From: Nemopilema nomurai | Lineage: Eukaryota; Cnidaria; Scyphozoa; Rhizostomeae; Rhizostomatidae | Direction: 5' to 3' | Length of the DNA: 64,000 nucleotides | NCBI GenBank assembly: GCA_003864495.1 | Contig: ML133383.1 | Coordinates: forward strand, 1,137,560-1,201,559 | In this document: in pieces, positions 12,101-24,158 of the stretch | How the letters are laid out: each line of letters starts with the position of its first letter | Position numbering within the stretch: position 1 is the stretch's first letter | Notes under the pieces: generated by a model | Databases searched by the model: none | Seen by the model: only the letters and a program-made list of their open reading frames with translations | Told to the model about the DNA's origin: nothing | Program-made: the position numbers and the translations under genes

Positions 12101-14165
12101 TTCCTCCATGGGTACTGACTAAGTTAAACGAATATACTTGTATTTCGATACATACCTATTTAGGAATGATCGATAGGAAAGATTTTGCTTTTCAAATAGA
12201 ATAATTCTTCCTAAAATGCTCCTATTGACTTGTTTACATTTTTTATTAGAAAAATAGCATAATTAAACGATAGATATCCAGGTAAATTTTCGATGGGCAA
12301 AAATTGATTTGGAATGAGATTTAAACAGATTTTAAATTCTGATGAATATAGACGGAATTTACTCAAAATGGCTCCTTTTTTCAAATTTTTGGAAAACTTG
12401 AAGAACTTTTGTACATTGGCAGCAAATCCATATTCTAATAATGAACAAAATTTTCTCTGTTGAATGATTACCCGACTGAACAAACGAAAGATTTCGATTG
12501 AAATGGAATATTTCTTCTGCAAGAATAATTTTAAATTTAAACGATAACCAGGAGCTTAGTATGCCAGTCTGTAAATGAGTGGCGAGATATGATTGCAAAA
12601 AAGCTCATAGCATGTCATGGAATATTTTGTCCAATGTTTGTTGAAACATTTTCATTCTGAAAAGCTCCTTACTTTGAATTCTTTTTACGAATTAACGGAA
12701 TATCGATATAAGATGGAACCTAGATGGGACCATAACAAATAATTTATGTAGTCTAATTTATGTAGATAGCTTTACATTAAAAAAGATTTGTAAGTTTATG
12801 GCAACCAATTCAAAACTGATAGTGTCAAAACTGCCATTTGGTACACCCTAAAAAACACTCATTTAAGCACTGAGCACTGAGTTTTAATGTAATACTGTAC
12901 ATTTGTTTATGTAGATTATAAAAACTAAAACTCAATTCAACGCTTGGAGAGCTTATGCTCTTTGCTATACATACAGGATTTTTACATTATCAACGGAAAG
13001 ATAATAACTACAAATTACTTACGCTAACATTTTCATGTCTCTGAAGTTAATCTAATTTCCTGTTAACAAACAACTACAATTTCATATTCTTTTTAACAAG
13101 TCGTATCAACTTGTTAGATAAATACTCTACATAGGTCTAAAACAGTAATACTATACATGATAGAAAATCTAGGGATGTTTCCTTATAAACTGTTTATTAG
13201 TTTATTAGCTAGTTTCTCACTCTGAATCCTGGAATCAGGTCATCTCAGCTGTCTTACTTTTGCAAAATCTTACACTAGTTTCATAAACTTGTGCAAAAAG
13301 TACAGTAACATGGAAAAAAAACTTCAAAAAACATCAAAGCTAAAGCAAATTATATCTTGGCTTTTTAACGTGGAGCACAACATTAAAACACAAATGACTG
13401 CTGAATCAGTGGTTTTATCACTTAGCAATCAAGCCCGGAAGTGTCATCAATTAGGCCAAAGCCAAATGTCTACACCCTCCTACAACCAGTAACATAAATA
13501 CACATCTTCAGTGTTATCAAGGCGCGCATCGATAGACTATGCAAACTGTTGCAGTCTTATCCAACTGCAGTCGTTTTCAAACCAGTCAGCAGTAGGTATT
13601 GAGTTGCCAACACCTGGAGAGATAAAGCCATTAAACCACACGTACACCCAAAATTTAGGCCCTTTACAAGGATCTGTAATACTAAAACTATAAGCTTTTG
13701 AACACAAGATAGGTGCTTGATCTTTTCAACGCTCTTTGCTAGTTTTAGGCGTCAAATTAGAGATGTTCGTAGCGAAGCAATTTGGGCACAAACAAAGCAT
13801 CAGGTAAGGAGGAATTGACAAAATCATTTTACCGACTTAAAGAGAAAGAAAAGCCAAGACTCGCTATGACGTGCTGCGCCTGGATCAAAATGCAAAAATC
13901 GCTCTGGATTTGTTGCACTGGATAACTTCTTTCAACTTGTATGGGATTTCCCTCCTTCATAAAAATACTTAACCTTACTTAATAATTATCAAACTAGCCT
14001 CCACAGTTAACGGTACAAGAGCTTTTTCGGGATAGAGGCGATAGAGAGGTTTTCAAATAGCAAGCACGTTTGGACCAAAATATTGTGACGTAACAGAAGA
14101 GGTTTTATGCCTTTTGGAATTCTATTAGCTCTTTTAACTCTCTTATAGAAATGAAAGCTTCTTAC
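9104..14165. other. Non-coding stretch 3' of the cyclase-like gene
   Basis: AT-rich and gene-free as far as I can tell. It contains a GAAT-type simple repeat near 9764-9822. A plus-strand 121-codon open frame (11719-12084) shows no domain and is treated as chance. The terminal exon of the cyclase-like gene should lie at the right end of this stretch but was not recognised. Confidence 0.4.
9764..9822. repeat. GAAT/AATG simple repeat
   Basis: Interrupted tandem copies of the tetranucleotide GAAT (ATGAATGAATG...), with substitutions between copies. Confidence 0.75.
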
Positions 14166-16227
14166 CTTGACAGGAACGCTTCCTCTATATTCAGTAATGA
14201 ATTCTGAACATTGAAGTTCTTTATGAGCCTCACTCAAAGAATTTCATTTTCTGCAAAACAAATTAAATCAGCTCAGAATAAATTTAATGTTAATTTCCAT
14301 TGTTAAAACCTATGTTGATAATGCTTCACAACTTGATCGAATTGTCATTTCCTATAAGATAATCTCTTGCAGGATAATGGGCGGAAAAGGTAATCAATTT
14401 TTGGCATGCAGTGCTATAATCTTAATTTAGCTGCTAAAAAGCCTTACTTTGATGCGAAAAAGTTCGATATTTTACTAGTGAAAGTTGCTATGATGAGCTT
14501 AAAAGCCTCAATCCTTCCAAGTTCAATTGGACTAAAGTTCAACTTGTATCAATCCCTTTGATGCACACTGACCATTCTCGTTTCTTCAGATAATCTGAAC
14601 AGGTGCAAAACTATCTCTCTATCGTGCCGAGACTTAAATTAGATTCAGCCAATACGTTTTGCTATGTTTTAGGCATGATAGTTTTAGGCGAGGGAAAAGA
14701 TTTCAGGCAAGCAAGCAATTTAACCATCCAATATTGATTAAACCGTGTTAAATCCGGTCTCTTTTGCAACTATGCCAAGGTTTAGCGTTTGTTAGATTTT
14801 TTTTTTGTCGGGCTCCACGTTAACTGATAAAAAATCATAGTTGAATGAAAAGATTGTAAAAATCTATCAATATTCAGTGTGCTTAATGACTAAAGGAATT
14901 AAAAACTTTCGACCTAACAAATAATGTCTCAAGCTTTATTTCAAATGTTTTTATTAATGGGCTGAAAGTTAATAGACTGGGAAATATACACCAATCACAT
15001 GGATCTTTAGATAGCCGATTCTCTGGAACAAATCGGCTGGACTTTCCAAAAGAACACCGGATTATCAAAAAGATACCGGATTTATTAAGATAGCGCTTCT
15101 TAAAAATACCGGATTTGTTAAGATACCGTATTTTAAAAGATACCGGATTCATGAAGATACGGATACCGAAAGCGGATTGCTAAAGATACCGGACTCATCG
15201 TAAGCTGGAAAACTTGCATCCATTGGAATAATTAATAAGAGCATGACGAGATATCTTTGAAGAGTCGGATTACCTTAGTGCCGGTTGTCTGCATCCGAGA
15301 TGCGATGTTTATGTGTTCCAACAGGCAGTACTGAAGCGTGGCCTGCTATGACGAGCAACAACGGCCAGAATGTATGCCTAGAAAATTAGAATGCGACAGT
15401 GAATAGAAACTATGACACAAGAGAATGTTTACCTCTTCTACTTTAATCAGACTGCGACCTATTTATGTCCAACTCTCTGCCCTGAACGACATATTTCGAA
15501 GAGGCGCTATGTTCTGCAAACAGTTTACAAGACATAATGTTAAGCAAACGGGCAAAACGCCATGAGTAAATCAACAGTAAAGCAATGAAACAAACTCGAC
15601 TGTGACTGAAAATTTATTTAGCACACTATTCTTCACAAAGACTCTCTTAACAGTCTCTAAAAGCTGAACCTTCCAACGGAATGCATTAATTAAATTTTTT
15701 TTCTCTCAGAAGACCGTGGACTGGAAGTTGGTTAGAAACAGAAACAGAACGTTGATGATAACAGGAATTTTGCACAACTGAAAACATATATCTAGGTATG
15801 AAATATTTATATACAGTCACTGCGTGGCTGGAATTGCGTAGCGAGACCAGCTTTACAACAACTTTCTGTTACCTTTTATTTTCTATATGATTGAAATTTT
15901 AGGCACCTAAGCTAGCGTGACAGCATTAGAGTAGCAAGGTATAGTATTGTTCATTCCATGAGAGAGAGGAAGCTTAAAACGTGATGCGCAAAGCTCTTTG
16001 CGATCAAAACCGTTCCTAGGCAAGTGTTGAGCCCCCTGAGTCAAACGCGAACCAACTAAAGAACATACCGATTTGCAGCTCTAGAGGCATGTTTGTCAGG
16101 GGGTTTATCAGCGTCTGCACTTTCTCGAGCATTGCCAATGCCATTAGGGCCATCTCTCTGCATGCTCATTGATTTTGACTGGCACGCCACTCACCAACAT
16201 GTAAACTCCACCTCCGATTGTTTCAAA
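14166..16227 (-). pseudogene. Decayed cyclase catalytic exons of the sGC-like gene
   Basis: These are continuation exons of the gene at 16703-22079. Exon 6 (16227-16069) starts FETIGGGVYMLVSGVPV; family members have GD where this has GG, so the second metal-binding Asp is missing. The frame breaks at HAER, giving a TAA at 16146-16144, while the next frame continues MALMALAMLEKVQTL. One more A in AGATGG would repair it. Exon 7 (15377-15274) starts GIHSG, contains an in-frame TAG, and ends NIASRMQTTGTK; it is about three codons shorter than usual, with the conserved middle garbled. Exon 8 (14250-14166) encodes SEFITEYRGSVPVK but its first codons are out of frame. Splice sites are intact (GTATGT, GTAATC, GTAAGA donors; AG acceptors). 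Either the catalytic half has decayed or the assembly has several indels here. Confidence 0.75.
15045..15195. repeat. Short degenerate tandem repeat (GATACCGGATT)
   Basis: Repeated GATACCGGATT / TTAAGATACCG words at irregular spacings of about 12-25 bp within an intron of the cyclase-like gene. Confidence 0.65.
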
Positions 16228-16702
16228 CTGCAAGAAATATTGTTTAGCTTCAACATACGAAAACCAAATGCAACTAAAACATGTACGATAGGCTGTTTGT
16301 GTTTTCTTCAGTACGTTTGTTATTGCATTTTTATTTCTAAGAGAAAAAAGAAAAAAAAATTGTCTAAGAAAAAAAAGAATCCTTCCTCCTCTTCCTCCAG
16401 TCAAGCTTTTTTTGCAAAATCACATAAAAACCTTACCCACATGGAATCAGTTCACAATGACAAAGAGCCTACTTTTTTGGTGTGAAGAAGTTCTCAATAT
16501 GGGAAGTTGAAAACTGGTTTATATAAAGTAAAGGAATAGTGTGCAGAGAAATCTGCATTATAATTCAGCAAAAAAGATTCCATCACCCTTTACTTGCCTA
16601 GCTTTTCGCTGCATAATCACGTAGAAGTATCAAAGCAACATGGAGTCAGTTAGAAATGCCAAAGACGCTATCGTTTCATTGTCAAGATGTTTTTGAACGT
16701 AC

Positions 16703-19700
16703 CTTGTAGACCTTGTGATTCTCGCTGAGAATATCAAACAGGGAAAAAACCTCGCTGACAAGTTGAACGACTTTCATCGCCTCGACCTTATTGCATATTT
16801 TTGTGAAGTCGTTTACATATCCAAACAAGATAGTAACATCGTCAAATGTCTAAAATGAAAGCAGATGCAGTTCTATTAAAATGCATTATTTTTTTAAGAG
16901 GAAACTAACTTAGTAAGCAAGCTTCAAATTGATATAGAGGGAACAATGTGACGAGGAAAGATCAATATGAAAACGAGGCGTCAGTTGGTAATGAGGCATC
17001 AAAATGGCGCCATAGAGCGTAGCAAGTATCTCTGAACTAAAGTGCAGGGGGGCACCTTCATCAGGTTTTGGGAAATTCAGAGCTTCAGAAAGGATTGCTG
17101 CAGAGAGTGAGAGATAAAACCATCCGTGAGTGGTTGTGAAAGAGTGAGAAGGTTAAAATAAAATTACAGATGCGCTAATAAACAATTGATACAACTAGGC
17201 TTTGAAAAAGACCAACCACCACTCTTACACCCTCGGCATTTTAAGGGTAACCACATGGAAGGCACAGAAGAGGCAGGGTGCCAGCGTTGCTAAGAAGCAT
17301 GACGTTATGGATGCAAAAACGGCTTTAACGTGATAAGGAGGCATCAGCATGGTAAAGAGGCAATACGCGCCCTCGCTGAAAACAACCAGTTTTCACTGCA
17401 ACAACCCTGCCAAGTTATTAAGGTATTGAACAAATTACACCAGCTTGGTGCTCTGCTTCAGTCTCACCTCACAGGTGGTGAGTTCTCGGTCGCCATTCTT
17501 CATCCGTTCTGCTATTTCTCTTGGCATCATGCTGTAGAGCAGCTCCTCCGTTCTCCGCTTTTCCTCCTCGAGTTTTTTCGTAGTCTCATTCAGGAGCTCT
17601 CGCTTCAGCTTTTCCTAAAACAGATGCTCATTCAATCGCACCATTGCATCGCACAACAACAGCAACAACAGCAACAACAACAACAGAAACAACAACAGCA
17701 GCAACAACATCACAGTTTCAAATCATTATCATGGTCAATGCTTTATTGATATTGTGCATAAGTTGCTCGGTAAACTAGGCCAAAAAAATGCGGTCTATGA
17801 CTGCAATAGATTGTGCGGACTTAAATGAAAACTTAATATTAAAAAACAGTGAACTCAAGCAACACTTCTGTTTGTACAAATCATAGATATTGTCAAATAA
17901 AGCCAAAATAGCATGGAACTTGAAGCAAAGGCAGGTTGAAGGACGGTCTGTACTAAATGATAAAGGGTTGCTTGCAGCACCCAATAGATGACAGTAAACC
18001 TAGGTGACAATAGCTATGGTTTTCAGCAAAGCAATAATTATAATAATAACCATTGATAATATATACGTTACGAAGGGTTCTTATCCTCATCATAGCATTT
18101 CTGGGTAACAGCAAGTTTAAAAATGATGTTATTCCGCAGTGATTGAAGTTGGAATGACTTATTTACTCTCCACGTTTGCAGCTGGACCTGAGTACATGCA
18201 CTTGCTATTTTTCCTTAAAAAGCACAGGCTTATCAAAAATACAAAATTTGCCTCCTTACGCGATCACAGGAGAACTCGATCTCCGATAATCGTTGAGTGC
18301 CCTGCATCGTTAAGAACCGGCTTCCGTCGTGCATGCTCAGGTCGCTAAGGTACAATCCGGATGAAAGTAGATCGTCCACTGTGCCTATCCTAAAAGCCAA
18401 AATAAAAGTTGTTTGTTTGTAAATTGAAAATCAACGTGGATTTGTCTTCAAAGTATAGCTCGAGGCTTAGAGTGAACTTGTCGTCTTTTTCTTCTCAAAA
18501 CAACAACAGAAGCAAGCACTTTTCGACAGGGGTGTACCTCGTTTTAAACAAACAACGACAGCGTTTCCAGGCAGATATGTTGCTATGCCAAGCTTTAGAG
18601 AAAATCCGTCGGCCTCTATTTTCTAGCCAAAGCCAATACGAGAAAAAAAAGCACCATAGATGTGTCAAGTTATTGTGCTTTACGAAATTGTCTTGTTTTA
18701 CTTGTGTTATTGTTTTTTACTGTGATACCTTCCTTTCACTTTACAAAACTGAGAATACACCAATAAAGCAGAGATAGCGAAAATTCAGAGTTGCAAAAAC
18801 AATGCACAAATAATACTTAGATTTTTAGATAGATAGGTATTCTTAGGCCATCAATCCTACGTTTATTGAAAAGAGCAGCAAATTTTTCCGGTTTCCAATT
18901 CCGGTTTGACTTCAGCAACATCCAGTGTTGCTGCACTGTTAGAATACCACATGCTGCAAATTTGTGCAGAGGGTGTTCATATAGCAAAAGGTCAATTTTA
19001 GAGTGGTCCAGTATATGGACAACTCAGGATTTGAGAGTGACTACCATTTATTCTAAAGGCAATTGCAAATTATCGTCTCCATTCTGCCTATAAAATTTAG
19101 AGCCAAAGATGCATTTTACGATAAGAAAGCTACTCACAGCGGTGTTCCAATGAAAAGAACCATATTCCAGGAACTGATATACTTTGTCTGCCCTCTAAGA
19201 TGAAGAGGTCGGCACTGTTGCCTCTGCAGCCATTTTTCAACTCGCCTTCTCTTTCCTTCCGTGTTACTTTCGACAAGCGAAGAGCGTTCTGTTACCGACG
19301 CCTTTTTCCTGGCTATAGGATCTGACTGAGCTGTCGTGCTTAGCTCTGATATTTCAATGCCAGGTTTTTGCGAGAACTTCCTGACGAGTGGCTCTGATAA
19401 TATTGTTGACTTCACAGCCCCCTGCTTTGCATGTTGTTTAGGAGGTGAATCCGTAGCTATAAAGTTAGTTCTTTGCTTTTCAGGCGATCGTGCAGCTGTG
19501 CCTACCTTGACATTTCTAACGCTCAAGGTTGGGAAGCAAGTTAGTCGCATATTACCAACGCCCCTTCGAATCGAGTTAAAAAGGCCAGTACTACATAGGT
19601 TGTCTTCAGTCGACTCCCGGGAAGAAAGCTCTGTGACGTCATTGCCTTGTCCAGGACCGCTTGTATCTGCATTGACAGTCACTGATTCTTCTCCCCTATG

Positions 19701-22079
19701 GCCCTTGTCGTCGTTCTCCATCGCCTTCGTAGAGACAATTTTTGGTGGGTTAGCATCATTTGCATCCAAGCTAGTAATTCTTCTTTTATGCAGAATCTTG
19801 CGCAGTATAGAACCGTTTCCTTTGCTTTTCACAAAACTATTGCTATTGTCTGACCTGCTAATATTTTTGTCTGTCACTTTTATCAGCGTGGCTTTGTGTG
19901 TGTCTCTTTTCTCTTTCACCGCTGTTGCGTGCCTTGGTGCATTTATTGCCACACTCTCCGTGCTATTGCTACTGCTGCTGCCAGCAATGCCTTCAGTTGC
20001 ATCCAAACAAACAATCGCATACTTTTTCCCATCTTCCTGTCCAATGGGTTCTGGCCTCCGCAAGCTAAGTGTAGTGTACCAATTGTTCCTGATTGCGATG
20101 CTCTCGTCGCTTCCGTCTCTCGCTTCGTGCCCCTGTGCTTTGGTCTCGCTCACTGAACTACTCGGACTAAGGTCACGTGAATGTTGCTTGCCAATAGGCT
20201 CCGGTCTGACTATGTTATCTGGCGAGACCTCTTCGCCTTCTAGGCCACTGACTCGGTTCGAATCCGCCAACCTATCGTTCGACTTCGCTAACGAGTCCCT
20301 CCGCCAAGAAGACGACCTTCGGGGACTTTTCTTGCGAGATATGGCCTTATCCTCCGTATTAGCGACCAATTTCGAAACAGCAAAGTCGAAAGTTCTAGAA
20401 CGCTCTTTGGACATTTGGCGACTCTGCAGCTTCAGATTTTGAGATGTCGAGACCACTGGATCGATACTGACTGCCGTTACATTGTTGATTATACGCCCCA
20501 CGCTTTGACACCTGCTTTTAGACGACTTTTTAATCTCTAAATCAACTGATTTAGATTTGTGCTTTGACAATCCAGACCCTGACACACTGCTATGTCCTTT
20601 CTCTAGCTTTTTCAGCTTCTCGATCCACTCGTGTTTTCTAGCTGATAAATCGTCACTATCAACGGAGGTGCCATCTGTAAACAAGCTGATGTTGCTTGCT
20701 TGTCGAGCGACGAACTCGAAGATCACCCTTCCATGTTTCACAAGCTAGCCAAAAAAGGAGAAAATGTCACAGCAGTGATTCAAGTCTTCTAACGTCGTGA
20801 TTCATGTCTTCATAGAAAATTTTGGCGAAAATATTTAAGAGAATTTTGAAAAAAAGTTTTGAAAAAATTTTAAAGAGAATTTAAAGAATTTTGAAAAAAA
20901 TCAAAAAAATTTCATTTAAAAACAGAGAGATTATGAATTACAATTAAGACTTTGCGTACATGGTTTTAACAACCGTGTTTGGTATTTGAGGGAAGTAAAT
21001 AGCATCGCTGTTTCTCTCAACATTTTTCGAAACATTTCACTGAGGGTTGATTCTCTATAAAAAAACCTAAACCTGAAACTTATAATAAATATTTAATTAT
21101 TAAAAAGCATTCCAGATAAAGCCTGAAAGCGGACTTCTACTGGAAAGTCTAACATCAGCTAACTATTTAATAGAAATTTTCCCTAATAAATCTCGAAGAT
21201 TTATAAACCTCTAATCAGTCTGCGACTAAAATTTGATATTGTTAGTAAATTTTGGAAGAATAAAAAAGATGTACTCACTGTGTCCCACGTCAATTCGATT
21301 GGTGGCCTTCTCAGAGTGAAAACCTGGCGCAATTTCTTTCCAGCCATATTTTCACCAAAATATTGGTTCAAATCACTTGACGCACGGAATATTTCTAAAT
21401 CCTTGTTGACAAGAAAACTGAAGGGTGAAATTTTGAATACCAAGTCGACTGGAGTCGAAAGACAGCTGAGCATTTTATGTTCTTTAACAATTGGCATGAA
21501 ACCAATGTTATTGAAAACCACCCTGTATATAATATGACACCTCTTAACTCCGTATGATGTCAAAATATCTGCTTCATCCAATACATCCACTTCAATTTGC
21601 AAATTAAAGTAGAGCTGTGCCACGGCCTTGACTTGTCCAATGACGTAATTCTTGTACCCAAACCTCCTTGACCTGTAGTGCAATGTAAGGCCGTTGCTTG
21701 ACTCTTCTTTACACTCAAATGATGGAGACATTAACTTTGGGTAACCGAATCGAAGATGCTCGTGGAGACTGTCAATATTATCAAGAAAGTCCCGAAAACT
21801 GCGTCCATAAACCTTAAGGACCTTCCCATAGCCCATGCTGCTCGTGAAATCCACAAAACAGTTGCCAAAGAACTCCATGTACGTATCAGGCGGTAGTCCA
21901 CATGGAAGGTGCTTGGAACATGATTCAGACAGCCTTGGTATAATAGTATCGCTGTAGCTTTCTCCTGTCCCAAATATAACATTTTTCAAGCCAGACTGTT
22001 TACACAACTGTTCCCATACATCATGTCCGTGCTTTTGTTTTATAAAAAACCGGACACTTTCCAACAGAAGTCCGTACAT
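16703..22079 (-). CDS. H-NOX/HNOBA soluble guanylate cyclase beta-like protein
   Basis: Exons: 22079-21279, 20744-19138, 18389-18260, 17614-17468 and 16849-16703, all in phase with GT-AG borders. It starts MYGLLLESVRFF, like soluble guanylate cyclase beta subunits (MYGF). Exon 1 is a complete H-NOX haem sensor: proximal His in SLHEHL (residue 106) and the haem-propionate motif YRSRR at 135-139, as in NO-binding subunits. HNOBA follows, but between VIFEFVARQASN and LHLRGQTKYISSW exon 2 adds about 480 low-complexity residues rich in S, K, R and N, with RRSS-type kinase-like sites and a repeated RPEPIG. The signalling helix reads LYLSDLSMHDGSR then EEEKRRTEELLYSMMP. Exon 5 opens the cyclase domain (FDDVTILFGYVNDFT), where the metal-binding Asp of the usual FSDVVGFT is Tyr. 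Beta subunits also lack this Asp and need a partner. Later exons are broken (see 14166-16227), so the product may end at residue ~971. Confidence 0.88.
17650..17712. repeat. CAR (CAA/CAG) trinucleotide repeat
   Basis: About 20 mixed CAA/CAG triplets on the plus strand, in the intron just upstream of exon 4 of the cyclase-like gene. It creates a polyglutamine-looking plus-strand open frame that I treat as non-coding. Confidence 0.9.
19220..20670 (-). other. Disordered insertion inside the HNOBA region
   Basis: Part of the 1607-bp exon 2. The usual HNOBA strand segments sit at its two ends (VIFEFVARQASN near 20710 and LHLRGQTKYISSWN near 19160). Between them the frame stays open for about 480 codons of Ser/Lys/Arg/Asn-rich sequence with no recognisable domain. 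Basic kinase-like sites include KSPRRSSSWRRDS and ARKKASVTERSS; RPEPIG occurs twice about 50 residues apart. The normal subunit has only a short loop here. Confidence 0.75.
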
Positions 22080-23925
22080 TTCTCACCAAAAGCAAAGAGT
22101 CGATTCTGTCTCCTTTTGATCACTATTCAAAGTTTGACTGGCACCAGGGTCAAAAAACAGTAAACAGTATCCACTTAAACACAGAAAGCTGTATTCATTG
22201 CAATTTGGAGCTGCATACCACTTGCATTATCTAAGGCCTTAATTATTTCGTCTTTCTTCTTGAAAGTGATTTTCACTATTGACACAACCCCTTATGCTAC
22301 TTTGACCTTTGCTACTATCACCTTTGGCACTGTCTTTATGCTACAGTGACCTTGGTGTGTAGCAACATTAACAAGATCTTCTTTCACGATAAGGGAAGTG
22401 CAAATGAATACCGTTTTGCCTTATACCTTCGTTAGGATGAATAGGTAATCGAGAATCTATATCTTCCAGTAGCTGAAAGACGATTCTCAAAGCATTGACC
22501 ACTTTCACTTCAGGTCAAAATTGCAGCAGGAGCTAATCTTCTTCAAACTCTCAAGCAACGACTGGCCTAAAAGAGACGGGAACATCATGTGAATACAAAG
22601 AATCTATTTTATATAAAACAAAGACACATCTATAAAGTGATTTGATATGGCCTAATGAGTATTGGCAGCAAGCACTTTGAAGCAAGTGTCCCTGAGCCTC
22701 CATTTCGATTGCTGCCAAGCTTGCTTACGAGTCTACACCTAGAAGAAAGAGACGACTGGTATGGCTATAATGTAAATTGGGAAGAAATTGAAAATTTTTG
22801 GTGGCAAAATTTCAGTACAAAGCTATCAGTGATGCCCGTGTGATAACGTGTTTGGTTTTTTCTGAGCCGTGTGATAGTTATCCAGTCATTTTGGGTCTCC
22901 TTGTGACAATCAATTCTGGAAGGTACAACTTTTGGGAAAGCTGCTGAGACAAGTACTGAAACGCAATGTTTACATGTGAACTGTACCGTATGTGAAGTAA
23001 ATATATGAGGGCATTGGCTTGCCTCCGTCTCTCATTTTATTTATGGGTGTATGTCCACATATAGCTGAGGTATAAAGAAGGGGGTACAATGCTCGCAGAT
23101 ATTTTAACGCAAGGGTTCATTTCTATGAGAGGAAATTACTTCAACGTTTACTGTATAACATTTTTCTCAAGGTTCAGAGCTTTAAAAGAAAGGATGAAGC
23201 AGAGCTGGCTTTGAAAAAGGCCGCCCGTCACTTTTGCCGATCTTTCTTGCACACTCGCGGGCATTTCAATTGGCGTAAAATTGCAATTACGTGACTTGCG
23301 CTAGTTCTTTCCACCTGACTCGAAAAATACTCTTAAGAAGTCAGTCCTTTTCAAAATTTATTTTCAGTGATGTAACTTCATCTGAAAAGTATCCTTTTAT
23401 TTTAGAGTAGCTTTAAAGGGAGTTACTTGTTTCTCGAAGCATTAAAGACTTAAATTCGCCAGCTTAAGAAAGTTTTAAGGTGTCCTCAAAATAGACTTTA
23501 TCATTAGATAAAGGTAGAAAATCTCGCATAAGGATTTGATGTGGTTGCACGAGGACTTTTTATGATTACATAAACACGTGATAAGATTGAACAGCGATTT
23601 ATAAGATTTGATACAATTAGAAAGAGGGTGCAGAGGATCACACACACAACTGATCGCACTAGAATAAAATTTGATGCAATTACGCAAGCTCTTCGAACAA
23701 CTTAACGAAAGATTGACATGGCTATATGAAGATCTGATGTGGTCGCACAAGTTTTTGTGCGATTATGAAAAATCACTATAGGATTCAACGAAGACTACAC
23801 GAGAATTTGATACGACTGTGCAAGCATTTTGAAAGAATTCAATGGTTCCTTTTCTGAAGACTAAAAGCTCCAACGGAGCATTTAGTGGTTGAATAGGCTA
23901 TACTGGATAGGACTAGCGTCCACGA
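22080..23925. other. Upstream region of the cyclase-like gene
   Basis: No recognised gene. It should include the promoter and 5' UTR of the minus-strand cyclase-like gene (start codon at 22079), but no TATA box or other element stands out. A 62-codon plus-strand open frame at 22655-22843 is not recognised. Confidence 0.4.
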
Positions 23926-24152
23926 CACATCAGACAGCCTACATCAGACTGCCCACATCGGACAGCCCACGTCGGACAGCCCACGTCGGACAACTTACAT
24001 CGGACAGCCAACATCGGACAGCCCACATCAGACAGCCAACATCGGACAGCCCACATCAGACAACCTACATCGGACAGCCCACGTCGGACAACCTACATCG
24101 GACAGCCCACATCAGACAGCCAACATCGGACAACCCGCATCGGACAGCAAAC
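23926..24152. repeat. 14-bp minisatellite
   Basis: About 16 tandem copies of a 14-bp unit, CAGCCCACATCGGA with small variants (CACGTCGG, CTTACATC, CCAACATC). Because 14 is not a multiple of three, the plus-strand open frame across it cycles through three peptide versions (TSDSP, HRTAH, IRQPT). This argues that the open frame is incidental. Confidence 0.92.
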
Positions 24153-24158
24153 ACTTGA

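Noticed and set aside
16093..16485. 130-codon plus-strand open frame with lysine and serine runs
   Set aside because: It overlaps cyclase exon 6 on the opposite strand and an A-rich intron tract; the runs are simple sequence.
17330..17749. Plus-strand open frame with polyglutamine
   Set aside because: The glutamine run is the CAA/CAG microsatellite, and the rest is antisense to cyclase exon 4.
19336..20442. 368-codon plus-strand open frame
   Set aside because: It lies wholly opposite cyclase exon 2, whose minus-strand frame is in phase with flanking exons and ends in a recognised HNOBA segment. The plus frame is a shadow.
23889..24158. Plus-strand repeat protein TSDSPHRTAHIRQP
   Set aside because: The unit is 14 bp, so the peptide cycles through all three frames; this indicates a minisatellite, not selection on protein.
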